From NCBI RefSeq assembly GCF_000699445.3, contig NC_067197.1, forward strand, positions 28,255,809 through 28,319,808: a stretch of 64,000 nucleotides of DNA, in the 5' to 3' direction. The notes beneath the pieces are model-generated. The model was not told the origin of the DNA. It saw only the letters and a program-made list of their open reading frames with translations, and did no database searches. Positions within the stretch are counted from its first letter, which is position 1. Each line of letters starts with the position of its first letter. Of the stretch, positions 35,850-46,951 are shown in pieces. The DNA is from Schistosoma haematobium (taxonomy: Eukaryota; Platyhelminthes; Trematoda; Strigeidida; Schistosomatidae). The translations under genes were made by a program, and so were the position numbers.

Positions 35850-36865
35850 AAATCTTACCTGTCCATGAAAACGTTTGTATGTTTAAAAATACCACAACAT
35901 GTTAAGCATGTTTGGCTACATAAATTTAATAATACTACTTATATGTTAATTACCTCAGTCTGTCAACTATCTATTATTTTTTTTCAAATCGATTATTCGT
36001 TTTATTATTTATATACACTTAATCTTCATACATCGATTTGACTTACTGAGATTAATCCAAATTAAACATTATCAGATAATATTTTTTTTTAAAAAAAAAC
36101 GTTTTCCCTTTATCTAAGTTACTAAAATGTTGGTTATTTTTCAAGTGAAATTAAGCTGATTTTTATTCTCCCCCCTCCACTCTCCCTCCCCCTTCCCCCC
36201 TAAAATCTTATGACTTTGATTACGAATAAAGAGAGAAAAAAAAAGAAACACAACAACTTACAGTATTCCTTTTTTTTGTATTTTATTAAATGCATAATTT
36301 AAGTAGCAAAATAAAAGTATTTATAATTATAATAACAAACTTTTTTTAAAAAAAAGAAAAAAGAAACACATCAACTATTTGTTCACTTGGAATTTATATC
36401 TAAGAAGAAGAAGAAGACAAGAAAAAAAGGGAAAATCAACCTTAAATAAGATAAATAAAAGAATTGTTGATAATGATTACATATTATCCTCAAGGGTACT
36501 TCAGTTAATTGATCGTTTGTTTCTTTTTTACTGAAAACTAAACACCTGAAGGTGTATATTAAAAGTTTATTGCATTTTTTTTCCTATTTATTTTGTTTGT
36601 ATTTTATCAATGAAAATTATGAATAACTATTGAAATTGTTATTCTCATGAGAATAATCAATTTTAAAGCTGATGGCGCTTTATTAGTGAGTTGATTCAAG
36701 ACTTTGATTTTTTAAAAACTTACTTATATAATAACGGATGTAATAATAATAATACTCTTTGATTCCTGTGCTTTGAAAAGACTAAGTTTCATTGTTATAT
36801 GCTAAATGGATGTTAACTTGGTAAAGATGTTTTGTTTTCTTCTTTTTCTTAAATAATTAAATTTT
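35850..36865. other. No gene seen; pyrimidine tract 36165-36205
   Basis: A C/T-only run with several CCCCC blocks stands out in the AT-rich background. Poly(T)/poly(A) pairs near 36084 and 36343 can form small hairpins. No exon supported. Confidence 0.4.
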
Positions 36866-36869
36866 TAAT

Positions 36870-37125
36870 ATCAGATAGGTTTTGTGGATATTATAGTAAT
36901 TTCAATGGTTAAGATCACGAGTCAGTTAACCAAATGACACGATGAATGTGAGATAATAGATGCAAATAAAATTTAGTGACCATTAGTTCATAATGTAGTT
37001 TCTCATGCTTGCTTAACTGATAAACACAATAGAACCGAACACAGTCCCACAATAGAACGAAACGGCCGTCCAGTGCTTCCAGATTTTCCATTATGGTCTA
37101 GCTTCAACTGACTCATGATCTTAAA
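36870..37125 (+). repeat. Family B foldback copy containing a second repeat
   Basis: It starts with tatcagataggttttgtgga, continues ggttaagatcacgagtcagt, switches at about 36938 to a ~95-bp block also found inverted at 38577-38690, then resumes family B at gtcccacaatagaacgaaac (second half of the hammerhead) and ends with the inverted terminal sequence gactcatgatcttaaacatt. Confidence 0.6.
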
Positions 37126-37129
37126 CATT

Positions 37130-38570
37130 GAAATTAAACTTTCATTGAGTTGAATAAAAGAAAATAGTTGTTTTGTTCAACAGAAATCAAAGAAAATATA
37201 TACTCAATGTACAATGTATCACAGTGAGTATGATCTACTTAATGTTCATTATTAAAATTTTCATTAAAAATTACAAATATGATTATAGTATAAAAATAAA
37301 TAAATCATTTGAAATGGTAGGCTGTTATTTATGATTAGGAAACTAGAAATTTAATCCAGTTATCTATGATTAAACACTGTAAACTGGTACAAGATTGTGT
37401 GTTGTACATCAGTTAGAATAACTGTATCGCAATTAATGAAAAATTGAATAGGAAAACAAAAATGAATAGTCGGATTAAGTTTAAAATTTTAGACATAAAG
37501 TGAAATAATGATTCAATAAATCTGTCACCATAACCTAATCTGAGTGAAATCAATTAAAAATATCGGAAAATGGAATATTATTATGGTACGAGCTGAAAGT
37601 TTGATAATGATTAATCACTTACAACAGGTATTCCAGTATGTTATGACTTGGTGGAATCGTACCATCTTTTAGTTTGTTTTCTCAGCCTACAACTATGTTT
37701 GACACTTTGGCATTTTATGACAGGGAATGAATATGTTTTTAAAACGACATGACTTAGACGTCATAAGAGGTCAGTATTATACCCAGAAATCCCGTATGTG
37801 GTTAAATGTACAGATAAATGTTGTTATCATATTTTAAGAGTCACAGCTTGCTATTTTTGGTAGACTTCAGACACTTCAAATGTAGAGTGTGATCATAAAC
37901 ATTCAAACAAATTTGTAAATAGTTAATTCTATTAGAAGTTTTCTTTTGTTTCACATTCTCAACTCTAAATGTAAACGCAAGTGGTACATAATGACATGTA
38001 TTTATCAATCTCTAACTGAATAATAGTGACTTCTAACATGTTCCATATAATTGAATAACTGGAAATAAAAATGTTATTTCAACAAGCCTATATTTAAAAG
38101 ACATATAAAACAATTACTTCCTCAAATAGGAATCATATAAACGAAAAATGTAGCTTATCTTTACTCTCAAAACTGTTTTTCAAAGTCTTTGTCGATTCGA
38201 TTCATCAATTATTTTTGTCTAACTGATATATTGTAATAAGTATTGAGCAGATTTAAAGTCTCGAAACACATTTTATCTGAAGTGATTATCGTTGTTTAAT
38301 TACTTACCTATTGTATTTTCGTGTTTCATTCATTGTAAGCCTTTGTTTGATGCATAAACTGTTGTTGTGTATTATACCCTTCTTAAAATATTATTAATTT
38401 ATTACAGACCTATTACTCAATCAGCTTTCATTTATGGCTTAGTTATGCTTAGATTGTAATTCCTTATTTATTTTGATGTGTAGTTAGTATTTGACACTAT
38501 ATTTTTGTATTAGTGATTCATAAATTAGTACTGTAGAATTATAAATTACTTGTTGACTGTGTTAGGTTTT
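37130..38570. other. No gene seen
   Basis: AT-rich; no supported feature. Confidence 0.4.
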
Positions 38571-38576
38571 ATTGTG

Positions 38577-39130
38577 TTTGTCAGTTAAGCGAGCGTGAGA
38601 AACTACATTCTGAACTAATGGTCACTAAGTTTTATTTGCATCTATTATCTCACATTCATCGTGTCATTGGTTAACTGGCGGTCATTGTTACTAGAAATAC
38701 AGCCTAGGTAAACTGATCATTACTCAGACTGCACTAACTATTCTCCTGTTTTAAAGTCCGATCACAAGTGATCCAAAAGTAGCAGACGATGAGAAGCCAT
38801 GACAAGTAGAGCTAATCGGTGTCGGGTAGAAACAGGTGTCTACCTCAGTACAATGGAAGATGGTCGCGCAAATTCGTGGATTGGTTGAGGTTAGACATTA
38901 ACACCATTGGATGCCGGCTCAGTGGTCCGGTAGGCTAAGCGTTTGCGCGCGAGACTGAAGGCCCTGGGTTCGAATCCCGCGAGCGGGATCGTGGATGCGC
39001 ACTGTCGAGTAGTCCCACAATAGGACGAAACGGCCGTTCAGTGCTCCCAGGTTTTCAATGGTGGTCTATCATCAATCGGTTCATGATCTCAATCAAACAA
39101 AACTCAACAATCTCCACAACCCCTAAACTG
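38577..39130 (+). mobile_element. Family B long copy with adjoining shared block
   Basis: 38577-38690 is the inverted counterpart of 36938-37035. Family B follows, with gatggtcgcgcaaattcgtg, the tRNA-like head (ccggctcagtggtccggtag, B box GGTTCGAATCC at about 38968-38978), gtggatgcgcactg, and a hammerhead whose first core half is TCGAGTA instead of CTGAGGA while the second half GAAACGGCCGTT is intact. The terminal block caatctccacaacccc closes the element. Confidence 0.7.
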
Positions 39131-39880
39131 ATAACAAAATATTTGTTTACTGATATGATGGAAAAAAGTCAATTTTCTATTGATTTACTCATTATTAGTT
39201 TTATTCAACATTACTTCTGTTGTGATTCAATATGATGGTTATTCAGTGTAGTATTGGGTTTGGTTTTCTTATGTGATGTTTTATTTTGTATAATATATGA
39301 TATTCTTGTATTCAATTGACATAAACTATGCTCAGTATGTGATTTGTTATGACTGAGTATTTTTTATATGTGATTTCATCCTAATTATTGATAAAAGTGT
39401 GCGTACAATCAATATATAAATGAGTGTATTTTCGACTAGGGTTGTGTCGACACTGTTTGGAATAACATTCCTTTCACTAGACTTCTGTCTTCTCATTGCG
39501 ACTTGGAAGGGTTTTAGCGTTGTAGTGCTCAATTCATACGCAGTATATCAAGAATATAAACATCTACATATAACATTTACTTTTTATAATCTTACTAACA
39601 CGCAAACTGCCAGTAAAAAATTAGAAAATTATCTAATACTCTGAAGGTAATGCGATCGCTGATGGACCAAAATATGACGATATTTATTTCTGATGGGAAT
39701 ACCGGTGCATACTATCAAGAAGTTGATATGTCTAATATTCTCTAACCTTTTATCATTTCTTTGTTCAAATAAATACAATCCGTGACGCTGTAATGAACAG
39801 AACATGGGTGGGGAAAAACGAATGTATCTAACACACAATTAGAGTTACTCGGTAAACTAAAAAAAACATATAGCGAATCG
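39130..39880. other. No gene seen
   Basis: Two antisense frames of 60-75 codons overlap at 39347-39644 but neither has a recognisable domain or splice context. Confidence 0.35.
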
Positions 39881-39884
39881 TTAA

Positions 39885-40095
39885 TTTGCAAAATATTAGT
39901 CCATCATATCAACCTGGACTGTTCCTGTTGCAAATATCAATCTATTGTCTCACATTTCATTGTTCATGCGTTTCCTTACAAATTGCATTGTGTTTCTGCA
40001 CTTTATTTCTTGATCTTCTGCCATCTTCTGCTGCCAGATATTACGTTTTATAACTCGCGTCATATACTACTTATATCAATATAAGTAGCACGCAC
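39885..40095 (-). repeat. Repeat family F copy with conserved stem-loop
   Basis: It holds the family F blocks atatcaatctattgtctcac, tcttctgctgccagatatta and the palindrome ctacttatatcaatataagt+ag (40067-40088). The stem-loop is conserved at 2044-2059, 43747-43768 and 60031-60052. Confidence 0.5.
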
Positions 40096-40099
40096 CACA

Positions 40100-41250
40100 A
40101 CACCAACGTTGAAGTATTCTTACTAGAAAAAAAAGGCTTAACAACAAAATTAAATATGTCCATTGATTGATATCCAAGGTAACTAACAGTTTTTTTTATT
40201 GATCATGGTTATAATCATTTTGGTTACCTAAATATTAAGGTTTACAAGAGAATTTTCTTTATCATCTATCAATAAAAAATTTCATTCTACTTCTATTTCA
40301 AATTTAAATAAATTCGCCTTTTGGCTATAAATCGAATTGATTGATAACTTTTTTCTAATAGGTATACAATTTTCTATTCTATACTAACAAGTAATGGTAA
40401 ATTCACAAATTACTCCGTCGTTGAAACTGAATAAAACAATTTGGCAGATCTAACTTTGATTGTATATATATATATATATGGATACATATTAACACTCATG
40501 TATACAATCATCTTTATCTGTTATAAAATACAATAAATAATTATGCATTAGGAAACTATATTTTCTTTATTTTGTACAGATTTTCCTATCATTTAATGAA
40601 TGTCTTTCGTTTCCATATGTTCTACCATCAATATTTCAATAAACAGTATAAATATATTATCCATATATAATTGAATATATACTTACATTTGATTATTATT
40701 ATTATTGTCAACCATTTCAATAACACACTATTTCGTAAAGTACAACAAACAGAAATCTAATCTTTTATAAAGATAGGAAATTTTCTAAACCCTCTAGCTA
40801 AAATAAATAACAACCATAGATTAGTATTTCTCTTTGATGATATATATATATATGAGATAACTGTATGAGTTTCTCCACCATTAAAGCGACCTATTTACGT
40901 TTCCTATCTCAAGTAGCGGATAATAAAATAATGTTTCGAACTATACAAATGAAACTAAACAATGAATAATATTTGTTACCTTTTAACTAGTTTGTAAATC
41001 TTTATGTTAATGTCATCAAGTTATGAAAATAATCTATTACATATCTAGTACAATATTTCATGTGTAAACATTTTGATATCAGTTAAATTGTATGTTTATA
41101 TGGAATATTGACTTAATCATTTACTCTTTCATATTTCATAGATACACTTTTCTTTGAGTTATACATTGGTTACATGATTTTGTTTAGTTCAACTGATAAC
41201 CAAAGTTATATGATTCATAGTCCCAATGTTTATATTTGATAAGTTTTGTC
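40100..41250. other. No gene seen; several (TA)n
   Basis: (TA)n runs at about 40463-40480 and 40841-40853. No exon or repeat unit supported. Confidence 0.4.
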
Positions 41251-41253
41251 GAT

Positions 41254-41591
41254 TGAACGCTATATTCGCTTCCTAAGCTAGTCTGGTAACCCGCAAGCTA
41301 GAACTACACAATGACCTGAACACCAGAGAGAAGACGCAAAGTATGAGAGAAATACTTTACTCCAAGGTTCGTCTATGTACAGAAAACATGGGTATTTATA
41401 GATGTTAACGTATGTTAAATCAACATCATATTTCGGCCAATCCGTTAATGACATATTATGCTACTGACCAATAGTAGCACGCTACGTTGGGATTCTAGAA
41501 TGCTCCATCATGATCTGATTGGCTAGGACTCTTCGGCTCCTTCTTGGGCCTCTGGAGGCTCCGTTGAAGTTCTCCGAAAGCCGACTCAACA
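41254..41591 (-). mobile_element. Solo LTR of an LTR retrotransposon
   Basis: Read on the minus strand, this ~338-bp block begins TGTTGAGTCGGC and ends TAGCGTTCA (TG...CA). It contains a TATA box (TATAAATA, complement of 41393-41400) and an AGTAAA polyadenylation-like signal about 40 bp further. It is clearly richer in GC than its flanks. No gag/pol sequence or second LTR lies on either side, so it looks like the product of LTR-LTR recombination. No clear target duplication was found (tcgat / gtatt). The retrotransposon family is unknown. Confidence 0.6.
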
Positions 41592-41754
41592 GTATTATAA
41601 ATAATATTAGTATGATAATCACTGACAGAAATATTAGACATTATGTTAATGGCATTTTATTCAATATAAAATTATTGACCCGATTAATTTGATAAACTAA
41701 CTCATTAGCGAAAATTCATAATTTTTTTTAAATGTTCAAATTTGAGAACAATTT

Positions 41755-41875
41755 TTGACTGAGATCATGTATCAATCAATATTAGACCATCATTGAAAAT
41801 CTGGAAGCATTGGATGGCCGTTTTGTTCTAGTAATGGGACTACTTAGCAGTATGTATCTACTGATAGTTAAGAAT
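41755..41875 (-). repeat. Family B fragment with broken hammerhead
   Basis: On the minus strand, ACATACTGCTAAGTAGTCCC, ATTACTAGAACAAAACGGCC and ATCCAATGCTTCCAGATTTT. The core reads CTAAGTA and ACAAAAC instead of CTGAGGA and GACGAAAC. The tRNA head is missing. Confidence 0.6.
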
Positions 41876-41879
41876 GAAT

Positions 41880-42262
41880 AATCTCAATAATTGGCTTCAG
41901 AAAGACAACTATTAACAAAAGTAAACGCTAAAAGAATTGAAGTTATTAGATTTGGTTACATGTAAACTAATGGATGAGCATTGAAAAAATATTTCAACTT
42001 AGTACCGAAATGGCTATTCAGTGATACTTAGTTTTTTTCTACTTCAAATCAGTTCATAAGTGAAACTGCATTCTATGTGGTTAATTTTGTTTAATGTAAC
42101 TATGAGCACCATATACTAGTGCTCACATTTTTATGATATTCAAATCCATTTTAATTTCTGTTGTTCCAAGATCGATGTAATAAAATGATTTTGCTTGTAT
42201 CAGTCTTGAATCTGCAGATATTTTGCATCATCAGCGAAATTCAACTAAGCAATTATTCCAAT

Positions 42263-42320
<58 letters not shown>

Positions 42321-43350
42321 GGATGGTTGCTTGGCCAAACTCCGTTAGTGATGTAAAATGTCTTTAGACTGAATAATCTTCGCAGACATCTTATCTTGGT
42401 AATAACCATGCGCTTACTAGTGAACAGCTTTAACAACTAGTGAGTAGTTAAAACGTTTTGTTATCAACTGCATCTGGAAGAAGATATTATACTAGTAGGA
42501 TTGAACGATATTTAATTAATATTGCAAATGGACTGAAGTGAGAATTTTAAGCCAATACTTTGTTTAAATGTAGTCCATTTACATCAAATTTCTGGGTTTT
42601 ATCCCTATAGAACATGGTATGTTAGAGAGTACCAAACTAGTGTCAAAATACGACTCAATAAATCCTGTCTTTCAAAGGATGGTTAGTTAAAGTGAACACC
42701 TGATAAGAATAATGTAGAATAGGATTAGTAGGTAACTGGCACAAATTTGTCATTTTAGGCAATGGTACCATACTAAATACACACTAAAATCAACCTATCA
42801 TAAGTTAGTTTTGTTTTGATTGTGATATGTTCTATAGTTATTATGAATAGTTTTTCTCGCTAAAATTTAGATGAACATGATACAATTTTACACTGAAGTT
42901 CTATTTATTAATGGTGCATACAGTTTCCGTAGAACCTCTTGTGAATTTATACATTATTTGTTGTTAATTATTATAAGCCATGACAGACTCCACCTGAAGT
43001 TTTGATGTGACTGAAATTAGTAGTATAATGATTTCACAAATTCTTGAAAAATGCAAAATAGCTCACAGGTTACTCTCAGCGTTGATCTCCAACCACGATG
43101 TGAGACGTTTTAAGAGGGCAGGACCTTTGACGAAACAATCCAATGAGTAATAACATTAAATATGATTATTCCATTAACTGGAATACTAATCATGTTTAAA
43201 AAAGAACTATGTTCAAATATAAGGATGGTTTTTTCAAACTTACAGATGTACATAAGTTAATAAGGGACTGGTAAGTTGTCATCCTTAACTTCAATATGAA
43301 AGCTCAAGCAACCAAAGCTAGTGGTAATCTAGACTCAGAAGTCAAGTAGA
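41880..43350. other. No gene seen; (TA)n at 42265-42319
   Basis: A 55-bp uninterrupted AT dinucleotide repeat generates the Ile-Tyr runs seen in frames here; those frames are not genes. Confidence 0.5.
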
Positions 43351-43354
43351 TAAC

Positions 43355-43590
43355 ACAATGGCAATTAAAGAGAAATTTGCTGAGTTCGAGGCTCAAAGTA
43401 AACATCAAGTTTGGGATGCAGATACATCCATCTGACGAGTCACGAATAAGAAAAAACACGTGTTCTGGATCCTACTGCAAGCCATTATCGATCTCTGTTT
43501 ATAATGCCTGAGTCATCACTTCGGTAATCCGAACAGGATGCATATATGACAATAAGACTGATCAGTTTAAGTCAAAAACATCAATAGGCA
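43355..43590 (+). repeat. Sm-alpha-like element (family A), decayed hammerhead
   Basis: Weak tRNA-like head (gctgagttcgaggctc), then gatgcagatacatccatctg, acgagtcacgaataagaaaa, aacacgtgttctggatccta, ctgcaagccattatcgatct, and the tail block aacaggatgcatatatgaca. CTGACGA is intact, but stem II (GTCAC/AAGAA) no longer pairs. It confirms that the tail block follows the ribozyme in the unit. Confidence 0.65.
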
Positions 43591-43746
43591 CTTCAAACAG
43601 CCAACGAGACTATGGATTATAACATAACCTGCCTCCATACTTAGAGCTAAATCTTAGAAACCGAAGGAATCTTACAACCAGCTCGTTTAGTTTACGTCAA
43701 AGTAGAAAACCTGAAACTTCTCATATAATTAGCATTACACACAATA

Positions 43747-43768
43747 CTACTTATGCAAATTTAAGTAG
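43747..43768. repeat. Family F palindrome scrap
   Basis: ctacttatgcaaatttaagt+ag, a 22-base imperfect stem-loop matching those of family F, followed by cc rather than the usual cgcaccacaacacc. Confidence 0.35.
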
Positions 43769-43779
43769 CCAGATATCTT

Positions 43780-46700
43780 ACCGAAAAATTGTTTACCTAT
43801 GGTTAGTGAATATATATATATTAATCAAGCTTAGTTAACCTACAAAAAGAAGTGCTGAACATCATACTTTAGGTAGTACTCGAGCCTTTTTCATGAAAGT
43901 GCAGAAATTTGTTGAGTGACAACTCAAAATACCTTTTAGTTCATGTTAAAAACTTAAAAATTCACTCATTATATATCATATCATTTTAAAATCCTTAGTA
44001 TATAACCCCGAAAAACAATAAAAATTATTTGTCTTAGTGGATTAATTACAATGGAAACATAAACTAATTGCAATGTCATTTACACTGTTTATATTCAATT
44101 ACACCATTCAGTTGGATTATGTCTGTTACAGAAATAAAACAAAGACATTAATTCACAGATTTTTATGGTTTGATGGTTTTCTATAAGAATCGTACATGAT
44201 GTCAGAAATGAGGCTGTAAAGAGGTTGTCCTCGGATGTTATTTTTTTATTGATTTCATACAATGTATTTATAACGTTGTCTATATGAAGCCATTTATTTG
44301 CAAATATTGAATATGTCATTTGCGGATAATACGCTATTTTTGACGTTTGAAGACACAAAGTATAGTCCCTCAATTGTTAAACCAATTAATTCTCAGTAAA
44401 TCTAATGATTATTCATAAGAAATTCATTTGAAATATTTTAATATAAAATCTTACTACTATTAAAATGTGTAAGTAGCTTATCACAAACAAAACATTTTTT
44501 GAATCTTCGTTTTTGTGAGAATTATCAAAGAATAACGAAAGAAAAAAGAAAAAAGAAAAACATTGTTTTGAGTAGGTAATATGCTGAAGAATATGCACAT
44601 ATGAGTGGAGTGTTAACTAAAGTTATCGTCATAGAAACTTAATATTTAGAAATTTATATAAAGTAAGTAACCCTAACATCTTCCATGTGAGGGAAGCAAT
44701 GAAATCATTGACAATACACAATTATCGATCTTCTTAAGCAAAAAAAGTAATACATACAGCAGATACAAAGTAGAACTAGTAAAATCTAGTCGGTATATTA
44801 GTTGGTTGAACATTATCATGGATATCCCTTCCGATAGTTTATTTTGAGTAAACTTTTCATCGCGTGTTCAAAACCTAGATTCTTTTTTTGTGTGTCAAAA
44901 ACATATCAAAATAAGAAAAATGTATAATGGAGGTCAAGTTGAATTACATTGATGCATAAAAACATATAATTCATATTTGATGCAAATTTTCTACGTACGT
45001 TGGTAAGTTTATAGATGTTGGTTGTAAATCAATAGTTTTTTTGGCATATATATACGGATGATAAAGGTGAATGAAAGAAATAGCGGATAAACAGCAATCA
45101 TTCATTTATCATAAAAATTAATAAGGGCATTAAAGTCAGTTTTTCATTGGGAAAGCACTTATCAAAGTATGACTATTTTTCTCTTAGTAATTGATTGTTT
45201 GAAAAAAAATGCTTCATTCCACTTTGCTATCTTGGTAGTCAATGAAAATTCAAAGAGAGAAAAACTTAATCACTTGACAGATAAGTTGATTTGCTCACGC
45301 TATTGTTTTCATTGAAGTAATGATATCTATCTTATTTGATTGTCACCATTTTCCATATTGACTATTTTCTTCCACTGTCATATTCACGTAGACGTTAATA
45401 ATAAATAAAAGTAACAACAGATAAACAATGTTATATTATTGAACATTTCTATTAACTAGACAAAGTGAGACTTTTCCCGAAATAAATAACCGTTAAGTAA
45501 TATCACGGGTTGTGATACCTTTTTTAATGCATTGGAATGACACATGAAATGAACACTTTGCTCAAGGATGCAACGGTGTTTTTGAGTGTCAATGGTTATG
45601 AAATCATGTTCAAAGCCGTCCTGTAGATAGTCTATGATAGAGTAAGATCAAACACAATGCATAGCAATGACAATTCAATTTGACTGGCTCTCATACTTCA
45701 ACATGATCGATATAATTCTTTTATCAATAAAGTCAAGAAGAAATGCCAATTCTTCGTCTCATCATACGTACCAACTTTCAAGAATAGGGTTTATCAGATC
45801 ACAGTGTATCGTGTATACATCAGATAACAGAGAATAGTGTACGTAAAGATGAAAATTCACATCCACTATAGAATGTTTTCTACCTTTCATAGTCGAAGTC
45901 GAATCCCTTCCAATAGCATCTTAGAAATAATTAAGTAATTGCGGAATGTCATTTAATACTTATCGTTTTTACATGTTGACAATTTACTGTTTACATTGTT
46001 AGAGGTTGTATCTAAGCTATAGTTTTTCATGCCGATAATTTCTTAAATGGTCAGTATAAATGTGTAATGTAGAACATAGTCGTACTGTATAGGAACTCAC
46101 AAAACATCAATTAGATACTGCTTTTTACCATTAAGTGAATCATAACTTATAAATTAGTGTCATTCAATTTGCATATGCCCCGTCTAATATTTGCAACTTA
46201 TTATGGATATTAAACGAATAAATTAACTAAACTTATGTGAACCCTGGAAGTTATAAGTCTGAATTAGATTCAATCAAACGTTATGATTATTGAAATCATG
46301 GAAAAGATCCATTCATTACCCATGATTTGAATAAAAATGTGATAGACCAGTGTGACCATGTTTAGGTAAACGCTAAAATTCATAATTACAGTTTGGAAAA
46401 ATTTTCTCCGGCTAACAATAATTTCAAAAAACTTTTGTAGAACTCAAACTTATATTCACTGGTTATGTAGTACTATAAAATTTTCGCTTCACTTTATTAA
46501 TATTTAGTCCATTAAGTTCCATTTAAATTCAGTTCATTATGATATGATTTTGTCTATAAACACTTACAGTGATAATACTTTTAATCACATTTTTAAGGGA
46601 ATGCTGTCCTCAGAATTATATTTACGAATTTTCGACATGTAAATAACTCGGTATATACCGCTATGTGATATTGCGGTTAAGGTTACATAAATTAACTTTC

Positions 46701-46950
46701 CAAAGATTTACTTTCAAGTAACTTAAGGTATCCTATCGTTCGCTGAAATTACTAGAGTATATTTTTATTTAAAAAAATGAAATCAAATTAGTCAAGCTAC
46801 TGAAATGATTATACCTAACTTACATATCCTAGTAATTTAATTGAGTGACTTTATGATATTTTTAGTTAAAACGATGAACTTGTCAGAGTTTATCGCAAAT
46901 AAACTTTGAAAGTTTATTGGATTCATATTATCAGTTATATTACGTGATAA
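43780..46950. other. No gene seen
   Basis: 3.2 kb of AT-rich DNA with no supported exon, RNA gene or repeat from the families defined here. Confidence 0.45.
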
Positions 46951-46951
46951 G

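Noticed and set aside
39347..39644. Two antisense frames of 61 and 74 codons
   Set aside because: No domain, no leader/donor structure and no homology recognised; length is within chance in this composition.
42161..42436. Frames on both strands with Ile-Tyr repeats
   Set aside because: They translate a (TA)n microsatellite.
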